Program-made: the position numbers and the translations under genes | Notes under the pieces: model-generated | What the model was told of the DNA's origin: nothing | Database searches by the model: none | What the model saw: only the letters and a program-made list of their open reading frames with translations | Shown: positions 19,301 through 27,526 of the stretch, piece by piece | Layout: each line of letters begins with the position of its first letter | Numbering within the stretch: the first letter of the stretch is position 1 | Assembly: GCA_014874475.1 (NCBI GenBank) | Contig: JADBJJ010000026.1 | Coordinates: forward strand, 124,001 to 188,000 | Reading direction: 5' to 3' | From: Chloroflexota bacterium | Lineage (GTDB): Bacteria; Chloroflexota; Anaerolineae; B4-G1; DUEL01 | Length of the DNA: 64,000 nt

Positions 19301-19581
19301 TCCAGTCCTATATTGTTCTACATCCTGACCCTCACATCCTTGAGAACATCCGCATCCCCCGCTACGACCCCGCTAACCCCGTCCACCGCCGGCTGGCGGA
19401 GTTAGCGGAGCGGGCGCACTGGGCAGTGGCGTGCGGCGAGGAGAAGGCGCTTGCCGCGATTGAGGCTGAAATCGACGAAGAGGCTGCGCAGGTGTGGGGC
19501 CTGAGCAAGGCCGAACTGCGGGAGATTCAGCGCAGTCTGCGCGAGTTGGAGGGGGAGATTCCCACTTCCGCAGAAGAATAG
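16309..19581 (+). CDS. Large N6-adenine DNA methyltransferase with N-terminal nuclease-like domain (type IIG-like)
   Basis: This 1090-residue protein looks like a single-chain restriction-modification enzyme. Near residues 64-78 GRADAVFNRLVIEYERPG resembles the D...(D/E)xK core of PD-(D/E)XK nucleases, but the last position reads Glu (EYE) rather than Lys. A helical region leads to the methylase with motif I DPACGSGTF (about 418) and motif IV NPPW (about 618), the class of N6-adenine methyltransferases. The last 350 residues are probably the target-recognition part (RGRDVRRWR...). ATG at 16309 is chosen because the upstream in-frame extension is not conserved in character; its ribosome site is weak. 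It begins a run of four same-strand genes and could be a type IIG enzyme or a BREX/DISARM-like methylase. Confidence 0.85.
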   Translation: MRPEDRERIIATWSQNLCERLPQILSSHPTEADFRRAVDPLLDKFCAEMGLNPLTHAEYTLATGRADAVFNRLVIEYERPGVLKKTPDAATRHAAQQVRDYIAGLAQKEHREMRHLAGVAFDGYFLIFVRYIDGKWVEEPPVEVNRHSLEKFLTWLAGLASGIALTSENLNRDFSIEQLRTQNILRGLFRALGPALAAPDGLVAKLFQQWRLFFSEAIDYSEAFGGRKLEPLKKWVRKAGIEVRTAEEAERFFFVLHTYFALLVKLLAWLALSRHLGVRLGVPSFANLATTDSETLRRRLAEMESGGIFRAYGLLNLLEGDFFSWYLSTWNDEIETALREILKRLDEYDPTTLTLLPEETRDLFKKLYHYLLPREIRHNLGEYYTPDWLAQRLLNQIDQPFFTGQPPRDKVLNKRFLDPACGSGTFLVLILARMLELGRTLFIPECELLQSLLHNVVGFDLNPLAVLTARVNYLLAIADLLEHRSGEITIPIYLADSVRTPAVGKDLFSHGAYEFPTAVGKFLVPAVLCTRERFDRFTAILEESVGSDVAWDSFRKRLEAELRLTPPEWEERAVGHLQTLYEMMQDLHRRGLNGLWARLLRNNFAPLTVGQFDYIVGNPPWVNWEHLPDEYRKSIVDIWNEMNLGATVHLGKKWDISYLMTQVSAHHLLKKNGKLGFVITQSVFKTNLGARGFRRFQLPDGTPLRVLGVDDMVSLNPFEGASNRTAVMVLQKGQPTQYPVPYTVWRKEKGARFTYESTLDEVVDATQRLHFVAEPVDPNDPISPWLTARPKALRAVRKVLGKSDYKAHEGVNTGGANAVYWVEVVYRRPDGLMVVRNLTEGAKVKVDEVTEPLEPDLLYPLLRGRDVRRWRAEPSAFIIMTYPEAGEIDLEEMQKRFPRTYVYFKRFEAVLKQRAHYRHYFGPSGKPFFTIMQMPGSFAPWKVVWREVSHTLDAAVVSPHDDRPTVASHTLVTVGCSDKQEAHYLCGVLNSSMARLAVQSYIVLHPDPHILENIRIPRYDPANPVHRRLAELAERAHWAVACGEEKALAAIEAEIDEEAAQVWGLSKAELREIQRSLRELEGEIPTSAEE

Positions 19582-19607
19582 TGTCCCATTTCTGAGACTC
19601 GCCCAAA

Positions 19608-20507
19608 ATGACCACCGTGACTGAATACGACCTGTGGGATCAACCAGTGCATCGTGAAGAAGAGTGGTGCGTCTTTCACGATGAGAGCATTCCCAATAAG
19701 AGGTGGCTGCTCATCGGGTTGCTTTTTGTCCGTGAGAAAGATGTAGAAGAGGCCAAAAGGGTTTTGAGGCAAGCACGGCAAAACGAGAATTACGAAGGCG
19801 AGATCCACTTCTCAGCGCTTCCCAAGTCCTTTGGAGGTCAGTATGGAGCCAAGGCAAGGGTAGCTCGCTCCTGGCTGGAAGCCTACCAAGACCACTTGTG
19901 CGAGCGAGTGTTTTTCTCCTGTCTGGCGGTGGATCGGCACAGCCCAAAGTACAAATCTGAACATTTTCCGAAAGACTTCCACGCCTATAACCGGTTTACA
20001 GCGATGGCTCTAAAGGCGGGCATTGCGTGGCATCTGGTCCCACGGAACTTGAATTGCGTGGTTATTCACTTCGTTTCGGACAAGAAAGACCGCCAGACTC
20101 GGCCCGATGAAGGGTGGCAGGACAACTTTGAACAGTACCTGCCGTATCGGGCTGGACGGGACGTGTTTTCGGCCCAAGTAGAAGGCAGGAACTATCCTTT
20201 GGTGAAAAAGTTCCGTGTCGAACTTCGCGATTCCAAGTCTGAGGACCTGCTCCAATTGACTGACTTACTCCTTGGCGCTATGCAGGAAGCCCTTGTCAGT
20301 GGTTCTTCCCGGGCCACGAAGCAAGAGTTGGGAAAAATGGTGCTTCGGTGGTGTGAGGACATAAGGAAGAAGCCGCGTGAACAGCAATATGCTTTGCATC
20401 GCAAATTCAATGTTTGGGCTTTTCCGGACGAGCAAGGAAGGCCATATAATAATGTGCGATTTGCGTTAGACGCAAACCCTAACCAGCTAAGGCTGTTCGA
20501 GGCATAA
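19608..20507 (+). CDS. DUF3800 family protein
   Basis: This 299-residue protein has the DUF3800 pattern: an early acidic strand motif (VFHDES), an EIHFSAL segment, and a late DLLQLTDLLLGA helix. These acidic residues are arranged as in RNase H-like folds, so a nuclease role is suspected but not shown. Members are frequent in defence islands and near mobile elements. The start lacks a clear ribosome site and lies 26 bases after the methylase gene. The base composition is noticeably more A+T-rich than the housekeeping genes, suggesting transfer. The stop codon abuts the start of the NurA-like gene. Confidence 0.75.
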   Translation: MTTVTEYDLWDQPVHREEEWCVFHDESIPNKRWLLIGLLFVREKDVEEAKRVLRQARQNENYEGEIHFSALPKSFGGQYGAKARVARSWLEAYQDHLCERVFFSCLAVDRHSPKYKSEHFPKDFHAYNRFTAMALKAGIAWHLVPRNLNCVVIHFVSDKKDRQTRPDEGWQDNFEQYLPYRAGRDVFSAQVEGRNYPLVKKFRVELRDSKSEDLLQLTDLLLGAMQEALVSGSSRATKQELGKMVLRWCEDIRKKPREQQYALHRKFNVWAFPDEQGRPYNNVRFALDANPNQLRLFEA

Positions 20508-21635
20508 ATGATGATGGTATTAAGCGGAGTACGCGATGTTCTAAAGATGCTCGGGCGGGAAGTTGAGATTCTACCTGCCGTCGGCGGCGCGATCGAAGAC
20601 CTCGAGCGCCCCGACTTTGAAGAGCGCGAGGATCAGGCGCTGAACGAAGACGAAAAAGTCTTTGAGACGATCTTTGAGCGCGATCCTGCAGGCGTGCGCC
20701 TGTACCGCCATGTACCGCCCCTGGACCGTACCGAACAGCACCTCTTTCGGTATTTCCTGGACGGCTCGTTCCGTTCCTACTTCCTTGGAACGGCGTTGGA
20801 GCACGAACGCGAATCCCCGGTGCACTTTGCCCAAATCGGTGCCTGTGTGTTGCGGCGCGAAGAGGACGGCACAGTGCGGCGCGAGGCGCTGCGTGTAGAC
20901 CACCTCCTGCTGGCCGGAAAGCAAAGGCTATCCGAGCAGGTATGGCAACAGCTCAGCGCTTTGAGTGCCCAGGCAGGCATCCGATTGGTTGACCTGACGG
21001 AGCGGGATATTGTCAGCGGCATCCTATCGGACTTTGACTTGCGCAACAAGGCTGCCGGCAAGGTGCGCTATGAGATGCGCACCCTGGAGGCGGAAGTGAT
21101 CCAGACCATCTTGCCCCACCTGACGGCCGAGCGATGGTTGATCGCGGATGGTTCGCTTATGTTTGATCCGATGCTCAAGCAGGTAGGCAGCGAAGGTGAA
21201 ATCAAACCGGTCATTGGCGTGGCAAAGAACTTTCGCAAAGACCCGCAGTTTGTTTTCGGCCGAGGCCCACGTGCCGAGCGCCGCTCTATCTACAAATTAC
21301 TGGCCGACTTGCAGGCCGAGCATCGCACCGCCGCCTTTAGCGCGCAGGAGGGCAAAGTGGTGTTCTGGTATGTCCGCCTGCGTGAGCAGCGCCATCTGGA
21401 CTACCCCCTAATGGGCGTGGTCAAAGTGGAACTGGCGAACCCGACTCAGGAAGCCGTCCCTTCGGAATTGGTAGACCGGATTTCGCGGGCACTGGTGGCG
21501 GAGCGTCAGGTCACCCCCCACGGCCAGGACCGTCGCTGGCACGCTCACCTGTACCCCATCTTCCTCGCCGAGCGCGCAGTGAAGGAGAGCCTGGTCTCGC
21601 GTGAGGTGGTTCAACAGTACCTAAAATGGAGGTGA
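20508..21635 (+). CDS. NurA-domain nuclease
   Basis: The product (375 residues) fits the NurA family, toroidal 5'-3' nucleases that work with the HerA translocase to resect DNA ends in archaea and some bacteria. Visible family features are FLDGSFRS (about 84), LIADGSL (about 205), a conserved Lys in IGVAKNFRKD, WYVRL near 285 and the C-terminal HLYPIFLAERAVKE helix. It begins immediately after the DUF3800 stop codon and ends in front of the HerA-like gene, whose ribosome site lies within its last codons. Such tight pairing with HerA supports the assignment. Confidence 0.8.
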   Translation: MMMVLSGVRDVLKMLGREVEILPAVGGAIEDLERPDFEEREDQALNEDEKVFETIFERDPAGVRLYRHVPPLDRTEQHLFRYFLDGSFRSYFLGTALEHERESPVHFAQIGACVLRREEDGTVRREALRVDHLLLAGKQRLSEQVWQQLSALSAQAGIRLVDLTERDIVSGILSDFDLRNKAAGKVRYEMRTLEAEVIQTILPHLTAERWLIADGSLMFDPMLKQVGSEGEIKPVIGVAKNFRKDPQFVFGRGPRAERRSIYKLLADLQAEHRTAAFSAQEGKVVFWYVRLREQRHLDYPLMGVVKVELANPTQEAVPSELVDRISRALVAERQVTPHGQDRRWHAHLYPIFLAERAVKESLVSREVVQQYLKWR

Positions 21636-21640
21636 AGAGT

Positions 21641-23317
21641 ATGAACGCTGAACGCCCTATCATCGGACTTTCGTCCGCAACCGCTAACCAGCCCAATACA
21701 TCCGATGAATTCTCCTTCTGGCTTGCGCCCGAGGTCATTGTCAACCCATTTGACATTGTGGAGGTAGAGCAGGTCGCTCCTGAGGGCACGAGCCGAACCT
21801 TCGGTATCGTCACAACTCTTGAGCACAGTACCGATGCGCCGACCCATCTTTCCAACTTCATCTCCAACGACTTTGGTCAGGTGAGCGGTGAGGCCAACAC
21901 GGTACGCCAGGGGACGACCGTCGCACACGTGGCCGTGCTTTCCAATGATCAAGACGTCTACATGCCGGTGATGAATGACCGCCCGGTGCGCTTTGCCGAC
22001 GAAGCGGGCATCCACACGGCGTTGGGCATTGACCAGGTGCCGGAGCGGTATCGCGTGCCTGCTGGCTTGATTGAGATGACCGATGGAACCCGCGCCGTCG
22101 TCTACTTGGATAGCCGCTACATTCTGGGACCTGAGGGCGCGCACGTCAACATCACCGGCATTTCGGGCCTGGCGACCAAGACTTCCTACGCGATTTTCCT
22201 CATCCAGTCCATCCTGCAAAAGGTGGAAAATCGCGACCGGATCGGCGTCATCATCCTGAACGTGAAGCATGGCGACTTGCTCACGATTGACCAACCGCCG
22301 CGGGGAGGTTTGCCTCCGGAACAGCACGACCTGTGGCGCGCGCTCGGTCTTACGCCCCAGCCGTTCAGCAACGTGCGCTACCTGCTGCCCTATGGCAAAG
22401 ACACCCTGACTACCGGGCGGCCAAACAGTTTCCGGATTCCGGAGCGCAATTGGTTCCTCTACGCCTACTCGCTCAAGGACACGTATGACAAGTTGGATTT
22501 GCTCCTTTCCAACATCCCCGATCCGTGGGATACCGTCGGCGCGCTGATCGGCGAAATCCAACAGGGGCTATCAGATCCGAAGACCGGAAAGTGGGGCCAG
22601 ACGGGCAAATGGAAGAGCGTTACCGACTGGAACAGCCTGCTGAATGGCGAGCCGTTGGTCAAAGAGGGGCAGGCGCAAGCGGTGGGCGATGTACGCGCGG
22701 TATCCGTGGGCCGCTTCCGGCGGCTTCTGCGGCGTATCGTCCAAACCAGACAAAGCGGTGTCTTCGTCAGCCAGCGCCCAAGAAACGTCAAAAACCTGAG
22801 CGAGGAAATCGCCAAGATTCGCGGCGGCGAAACGATTGTCGTGGACATCGCACGCCTGACGGATGACGAGCAAACGCTCGTCTTCGGAGACATCCTGCGC
22901 ACCATCTACGCCCTCTACGCCGAAGAGGGAAGCGAACGAGAGGACTTGCCGGAGAAGGTCATCATCTTTGTGGACGAACTGAACAAGTATGCGCCTGCCC
23001 GCGAAAAGGAATCGCCCATCATCGAACAGGTCCTGGATATCGCCGAACGCGGGCGTTCGCTGGGTGTGGTGCTCCTGGGCGCGGAGCAGTTTATGAGCGC
23101 GGTGCACGAGCGGGTTGTGGGCAACGGCTCGACGACCGTCATCGGTCGGAGCGGTTCGGCCGAACTTTCGTCGTCCGCGTACCGCTTTCTCGATCCAGCG
23201 GTCAAAGCAAACATCTCGCGCTTGCAGAAAGGCGAGTTGGTCATCAGCCATGCGACGTTTCGGCAGCCCGTGAAAATCCGCTTTCCCAAGCCAGCATATC
23301 TGCAAGAAGGTGCTTGA
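21641..23317 (+). CDS. HerA-like hexameric DNA translocase ATPase
   Basis: This 558-residue protein resembles the HerA/FtsK superfamily. The N-terminal 130 residues suit a HAS-barrel (FDIVEVEQV...GIVTTLEH). The P-loop is unusual: GISGLATKTSYA replaces the usual GxTGSGKS, a form I recall from a distinct HerA-like clade. Walker B is IIFVDELNKYAP. A late GRSGSAELSSSAYRFL segment may carry the sensor/arginine finger. ATG at 21641 is preferred because GGAGG lies 8 bases before it; the 5-base spacing from nurA implies translational coupling. It would pump DNA to the NurA ring. Confidence 0.82.
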   Translation: MNAERPIIGLSSATANQPNTSDEFSFWLAPEVIVNPFDIVEVEQVAPEGTSRTFGIVTTLEHSTDAPTHLSNFISNDFGQVSGEANTVRQGTTVAHVAVLSNDQDVYMPVMNDRPVRFADEAGIHTALGIDQVPERYRVPAGLIEMTDGTRAVVYLDSRYILGPEGAHVNITGISGLATKTSYAIFLIQSILQKVENRDRIGVIILNVKHGDLLTIDQPPRGGLPPEQHDLWRALGLTPQPFSNVRYLLPYGKDTLTTGRPNSFRIPERNWFLYAYSLKDTYDKLDLLLSNIPDPWDTVGALIGEIQQGLSDPKTGKWGQTGKWKSVTDWNSLLNGEPLVKEGQAQAVGDVRAVSVGRFRRLLRRIVQTRQSGVFVSQRPRNVKNLSEEIAKIRGGETIVVDIARLTDDEQTLVFGDILRTIYALYAEEGSEREDLPEKVIIFVDELNKYAPAREKESPIIEQVLDIAERGRSLGVVLLGAEQFMSAVHERVVGNGSTTVIGRSGSAELSSSAYRFLDPAVKANISRLQKGELVISHATFRQPVKIRFPKPAYLQEGA

Positions 23318-23609
23318 GGAGAGTTCTGGCAAGCCCGTGATGTTTCGTGCTAGGGCGGGCGTGTTCTTTCCAAGCAGTGGAGGCAGGGCGTGAGGGCGGG
23401 GGCGAACCACGCGCTCCAGCCCGGCGGCAAGCCAGGCGACTGGCGCTGCTCCGCGTCAAGTCAAATGATAATGTTACCGGAGCGAGATCGCGCCAGTTTG
23501 ACCGCTGCGCTCTATTGGGCTATAATCAAAGTCCGGGCATGTGTCTCGGTACAGGCCCGGGGGAACGAATCAGGTGGGCATAACCTGCCCCCTCTGGACC
23601 TGAGGAGAT
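23318..23609 (+). other. Intergenic region and sortase leader
   Basis: No gene is supported in these 292 bases. The left half is GC-rich with no clear structure. The right half holds the sortase promoter and an approximately 80-base leader with two possible hairpins, CCGGGC...GCCCGG near 23535-23562 and CAGGTGGGCATAACCTG near 23572. Confidence 0.5.
23498..23526 (+). promoter_or_regulatory. Promoter for the sortase-holA gene group
   Basis: TTGACC and a perfect TATAAT are separated by 17 bases, about 84 bases before the sortase start codon. Confidence 0.8.
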
Positions 23610-24380
23610 ATGCTGGACCGAACCCCCAATCGGAGTGGTACATCCGGCCTGTTAATCTGGGTTGGGATGCTGTTGCTGATGGCTGGAGGGGTTGTAGCCG
23701 GACCCTACCTGGTTTCCGGGATGCCGTTGCCAGTAGCCTCCCCACCGCCATCTGGCGCTCCCGCTGCTTCCCCCTCACCGCTCCCAGCCCTGCCGACCCA
23801 TACAGCGATACCGACGCCCATTCCAACGGCCTCATTGCCTCCCACCCTGACGCCAAGCCCGTTGCCTCCTACCGCAACTCCGACCCCCGCCATCTATCCT
23901 CCCACCCGCCTCGTCATCCCCTCCGTGGACATAGATGTGTCCGTTATCCCAACTCACTGGGAGATGCAGGAGGTGGACGGGACTCAGCAGCCGGTGTGGG
24001 TGGTCCCGGATGCGCCCTACGTCGGCTGGCACGAAACCTCCGCCCCCCTGGGGCGGCCAGGGAACACCGTCCTCAGCGGCCATAACTGGCCGGAGAACGG
24101 GCCGTTCCGGTTCCTGTATAAAGTTCAGCCGGGTGATCCTCTCATCGTGTATTCCGGTGCTATGGTCTTCCTGTATCGGGTGGATGAGGTGCTCCTGTTG
24201 CCGGAGGCCGGGCAGCCGCTGGAAGTCCGGCAGGCCAATGCCCGCTACATTCAACCCACCGATGATGAGCGCGTGACGCTGGTTACCTGCCATCCTTACG
24301 GGAGCACTCGCTTCCGCCTGATCGTGATTGCATATCCGGCGGAAGTGCCCTCGCGCTACCGGGAACTGGAGGCACCCTGA
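23610..24380 (+). CDS. Sortase family transpeptidase
   Basis: This 256-residue protein has an N-terminal transmembrane anchor (about 14-34), a long Pro/Thr/Ser linker (about 40-95) and a sortase beta-barrel. Catalytic His is in LSGHNW and catalytic Cys in the TLVTCHP signature, with the downstream Arg in STRFRL. It resembles class E/D-like sortases of Gram-positive-type cells, which join surface proteins to the wall or polymerise pilins. AGGAG lies just before the ATG. No pilin or classical LPXTG substrate is adjacent, but two anchored proteins at 51.1 and 54.8 kb end in a similar VVLPT-hydrophobic-RR tail and are possible clients. Confidence 0.85.
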   Translation: MLDRTPNRSGTSGLLIWVGMLLLMAGGVVAGPYLVSGMPLPVASPPPSGAPAASPSPLPALPTHTAIPTPIPTASLPPTLTPSPLPPTATPTPAIYPPTRLVIPSVDIDVSVIPTHWEMQEVDGTQQPVWVVPDAPYVGWHETSAPLGRPGNTVLSGHNWPENGPFRFLYKVQPGDPLIVYSGAMVFLYRVDEVLLLPEAGQPLEVRQANARYIQPTDDERVTLVTCHPYGSTRFRLIVIAYPAEVPSRYRELEAP

Positions 24381-24389
24381 GGAGGCAAC

Positions 24390-24896
24390 ATGGGTTTTCT
24401 GGACCATCCGCTGATAGACCGGGTCCGACGGAATCATGCCTTGGAGCATGCGACCATTCATATCCTCTCCCGCTACTACCGGGACCTGCACGTGATGGGA
24501 CGGTCTACCCCGAATGGGTTCATCCTGTACGGTGACCTCCCGACCGATGCCGTCCATAAGGCCGTGCAGGAGGCGCTGGAGCGGCTGCGGGCAGGCGAGC
24601 GCCACCTGGCGGTCCACCCCACCTGTGGCACCAACGCCGTCGCCGCGGGTACGTTGGCAGGGCTGGGGGCGTTTCTCGTGCTTTCCCCCCGCCGCCGCAG
24701 CGGGGCCGAATGGCTGAGCCGATTGCCGGTAGTTATCCTCTTCACCACCCTGGGCTTCATCCTGGGGCAGCGGATAGGGCTGGCCCTTCAGGCTTCTCTG
24801 ACTACCGATCCACGCGTAAGAAATATGCGCGTGGTGGCGATTGTTCGGGAAGAGCGCGGCCCTATGGTTCTCCACCATATCTACACCGAGCCGTAG
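24390..24896 (+). CDS. DUF6391-like membrane protein
   Basis: This 168-residue protein begins with a conserved-looking RRNHALEHATIHIL motif, which I associate with DUF6391 proteins. The middle part has a cysteine-containing HPTCGTNAVAAG segment. Two hydrophobic helices lie at about residues 86-103 and 110-130. The His/Glu-rich N-terminus (HALEHATIH) could bind a metal, but nothing is proven. It starts 9 bases after the sortase gene with AGGAGG upstream, and its stop codon touches the holA start, so all three are probably one transcript. Confidence 0.6.
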   Translation: MGFLDHPLIDRVRRNHALEHATIHILSRYYRDLHVMGRSTPNGFILYGDLPTDAVHKAVQEALERLRAGERHLAVHPTCGTNAVAAGTLAGLGAFLVLSPRRRSGAEWLSRLPVVILFTTLGFILGQRIGLALQASLTTDPRVRNMRVVAIVREERGPMVLHHIYTEP

Positions 24897-25871
24897 ATGG
24901 ATAGCCCTCGCTTCTATGTCTTCCACGGCAGCGATGAATTTACCCGCAGCGAGGCGGTCGCTGACCTGCGCCACCGCATGGGGGAACTGGGGGAACTGAA
25001 CACCGTCCACCTGGATGGACGCACGGTAACCCTGGAGGAACTTCGTCGTGCCTGTGAGACGGTGCCGTTTCTGGCCGACCGGCGGCTGGTACTGGTCACC
25101 GGTCTCCTGACCCGGCTGGGGCGCGGGAAGGAGCGGGCGCTCCTGGAAGGGGTGTTTCGTCTTCTCCAGGCCTTGCCGGAGACGACCCGCCTCGTCTTTA
25201 TAGAGGACGGTCCCCTTCCCGACGGCCATCCGGTCCTGAAATACGCTGTCGGAGGGAGCGAGGGGTTCGTCCGACAATTTGAGCCGCCCTCTCCGGAAGC
25301 GCTCCCCGGCTGGATCCAGGCGCGTGCCCGTCTCCACGGCGGGGAGATGGAGCGGGAAGCGGCCCTCCATCTGGCCCAGGTCATCGGCCCCAGTGACCTG
25401 CGCCTGCTGGATAGCGAAATCGCCAAACTGGTCACCTACGCCGGGCCTGGGCGGGCGGTAACTTCCCAGGACGTCGCGCAACTGGTCCCGTATGTCCAGC
25501 AGGCGGTAATCTTTGATCTGGTGGATGCACTGGGCCGGCGCGAGGGCCGGCAATCTGCCATTCTCCTTCACCGTCTCCTGGACGCGGGCGAGAACCCGAT
25601 GGGCATTCTGGCGATGGTCGTCCGCCAGTTCCGCCTCATCATCATGGTGAAAGACTTGAGCGGGCGGGGGGAGAACCCGGCATCCACTGCCCAAATGCTG
25701 GGAATTCACCCCTTCGTTGCCCGAAAACTGCATGCCCAGAGCGCGAATTTCACCCTCGCCCAACTGGAACGCATCTACCGGTATCTGCTGGACCTGGACG
25801 TGGCCATTAAAACCGGAGATATGACCCCCGAGACCGCGCTGGACCTGCTGGTAGCGGGGCTGGGGGAATAA
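24897..25871 (+). CDS. holA: DNA polymerase III delta subunit
   Basis: The 324-residue product is the clamp-loader delta subunit, which opens the beta sliding clamp. The start FYVFHGSDEFTRSEAV matches the HolA N-terminus (xYLxGxDxFLxxEA). The RRACETVPFLADRRLVLV stretch is also diagnostic. The C-terminal collar region (QAVIFDLVDALGRR, MVVRQFRLI) matches the delta family, and the length is normal. The ATG follows the upstream stop without a gap. Confidence 0.92.
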   Translation: MDSPRFYVFHGSDEFTRSEAVADLRHRMGELGELNTVHLDGRTVTLEELRRACETVPFLADRRLVLVTGLLTRLGRGKERALLEGVFRLLQALPETTRLVFIEDGPLPDGHPVLKYAVGGSEGFVRQFEPPSPEALPGWIQARARLHGGEMEREAALHLAQVIGPSDLRLLDSEIAKLVTYAGPGRAVTSQDVAQLVPYVQQAVIFDLVDALGRREGRQSAILLHRLLDAGENPMGILAMVVRQFRLIIMVKDLSGRGENPASTAQMLGIHPFVARKLHAQSANFTLAQLERIYRYLLDLDVAIKTGDMTPETALDLLVAGLGE

Positions 25872-25904
25872 AGGGGCGCGAAAGGCGCGAAAACGGAGGT
25901 GATG

Positions 25905-26660
25905 ATGACCCGACATCCGCATCTGGACCCTTCGCCGTTTCTGCTGGAAGGCGGGCCGATTGGCATGCTGCTCATTCACGGTTTTACCGGCTCCCCGCCG
26001 GAGATGCGCCTGGTGGGAGAGTACCTCCACCAGCGCGGCCTCACCGTTTATGCTCCCCTTCTCCCCGGCCACGGGACGACCGTGGAAGATATGAACCGCT
26101 GTCGCTGGACCGACTGGGCAGGGCATGCGGAAACGGCGCTGACCGACCTGCGCGCCCGCTGCGAAACGATCTTCGTCGGCGGACTCTCTATGGGGGCGGT
26201 GTTGACCCTGTACCTGGCGGCGCACCATCCGGAACTGCCCGGCGCTGTTGCCTACTCCCCCGCGACCATCGTCGCCGACCGGCTCATCTATCTGACCCCC
26301 GTCCTCAAATATTTCATCCACCGGCGGCCCAAATCGCCGGATAAGGACCTGACCGACCCGGAGGCGGACCTGCGCCTCTGGAGTTATGAAGAGAACCCCG
26401 TCTTTGCGGCCCACGAACTCCTGAAACTGCTCTTCCGGGTACGCCGGGAACTTCCCCGGGTGACCTGCCCGCTGCTGGTCATCTACAGTACCCTGGACCG
26501 GGTCATCCACCCTCGCAGCGGGCCGTACACGTATGAGCGAGCCGGCTCTCGGGATAAGGAATTGGTCACCCTGCACAACTCTGGCCACGGCATCACCGTG
26601 GATAGCGAGTGGGAGTTCGTGGCCGAGAAGACCTATCAGTTCATCCAGAGCCACCTCTGA
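25905..26660 (+). CDS. Carboxylesterase-like alpha/beta hydrolase
   Basis: This 251-residue serine hydrolase resembles the Est30/monoacylglycerol-lipase type. The oxyanion loop LLIHGFTGSP is at about 24-33, the nucleophile elbow GGLSMG at about 88-93, the acid D in STLDRVIHP and the catalytic His in SGHGIT. Three start codons (GTG, ATG, ATG) are clustered at 25899-25907; the last ATG gives the best spacing from GGAGG. No signal peptide is present. It overlaps the Nudix gene by one base, pointing to coupled expression. Confidence 0.85.
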   Translation: MTRHPHLDPSPFLLEGGPIGMLLIHGFTGSPPEMRLVGEYLHQRGLTVYAPLLPGHGTTVEDMNRCRWTDWAGHAETALTDLRARCETIFVGGLSMGAVLTLYLAAHHPELPGAVAYSPATIVADRLIYLTPVLKYFIHRRPKSPDKDLTDPEADLRLWSYEENPVFAAHELLKLLFRVRRELPRVTCPLLVIYSTLDRVIHPRSGPYTYERAGSRDKELVTLHNSGHGITVDSEWEFVAEKTYQFIQSHL

Positions 26661-27337
26661 TGCCTGACCTGTTCGCTTCTCTGCCAGCTCTGGATGGCGT
26701 CCATCCGTTACTAATGGGGCGGCGGATTGCCCTGATCGGCGTCTCGGTCCTTTTGCGGGACGATGATGCCTGGTACTTTGAGATTCAGCGTCCCCGCTAC
26801 TGGGCCCGCCGCCCGGACGGTCTCCCCTCGGTGGGCATCGGCGGCATCGGCGGTAGCCTGCGAGTCGGAGAGGATGTCCTGACCGCCCTGCGGAGGGAAG
26901 TGCGGGAGGAACTGGGGGTGGATGTGGCGCTGGAGATGCCGCCCCACACCGTCTTGCTCCACGAGTGGCAGGTGGCAGGCTATCTGGAGGTCCCCTCCAG
27001 CATCCTGGGGCCGGAGACATGGCTTTACATCGTTAACCTTCTCCCGCCCCAACTGGGCGGTTCCGAGATGCCGGACGCGCTGGCGCTGGTGACTTTTCTG
27101 GGCCGGCCACTGGGCCGTCCCCGCCGGGGCGACCTTTTCGGTCTGCTGACGGTCGCCCCAGAAGCCCTTTCCGACTTTCTGGAGACCCCCGAATGGCCTC
27201 TGGAAATGGTCCGGGCCCACCCCGGCCTGGGCCTGGACCTGGCCTCTGAGTTGCCCCCGGGCTGTGTTCTCCGCCCCATTCTCACCGCGCGGGCGTTCCG
27301 GGTGGTGATGGGGCGGGAGCCGAGCCCCAACGGCTGA
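26660..27337 (+). CDS. Nudix hydrolase family protein
   Basis: This 225-residue protein has a Nudix-box-like segment at about residues 70-95 (GGIGGSLRVGEDV followed by REVREELG), the magnesium-binding element of enzymes that cleave nucleoside diphosphates linked to another group. The substrate cannot be told from sequence. Its start overlaps the esterase stop (TGATG). The C-terminal 60 residues have no recognised domain. Confidence 0.75.
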   Translation: MPDLFASLPALDGVHPLLMGRRIALIGVSVLLRDDDAWYFEIQRPRYWARRPDGLPSVGIGGIGGSLRVGEDVLTALRREVREELGVDVALEMPPHTVLLHEWQVAGYLEVPSSILGPETWLYIVNLLPPQLGGSEMPDALALVTFLGRPLGRPRRGDLFGLLTVAPEALSDFLETPEWPLEMVRAHPGLGLDLASELPPGCVLRPILTARAFRVVMGREPSPNG

Positions 27338-27468
27338 TGCGATGAACTTATGCCGGGCTACAAACCACATCTGGGGAGAGAAGCGGGGGATCAAGGGGGG
27401 GTGGAGAGGCGGAATCCATCGTCTGCCACCCGGAACAGGGCGGCCCCAAAACCTGCAACGCCGCAAAT

Positions 27469-27496
27469 TTGACATTTACCCAAGTTGCGATAAAAT
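27469..27496 (+). promoter_or_regulatory. Promoter for the ilvE T-box transcript
   Basis: A perfect TTGACA and a TAAAAT are separated by 16 bases. Transcription would start near 27503, leaving a leader of about 400 bases before ilvE. Confidence 0.8.
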
Positions 27497-27526
27497 ATAA
27501 AGCCGTAGAGGGTTCTCTTCCCTGAA

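Noticed and set aside
23390-24085. 231-codon frame overlapping the sortase start
   Set aside because: It is out of frame with the sortase, which has a signal anchor, His and TLVTC Cys; the other frame shows no domain.
23832-27020. 1062-codon minus-strand open frame
   Set aside because: It runs antisense across sortase, DUF6391, holA, esterase and Nudix genes, each supported by motifs; it is an effect of high GC.
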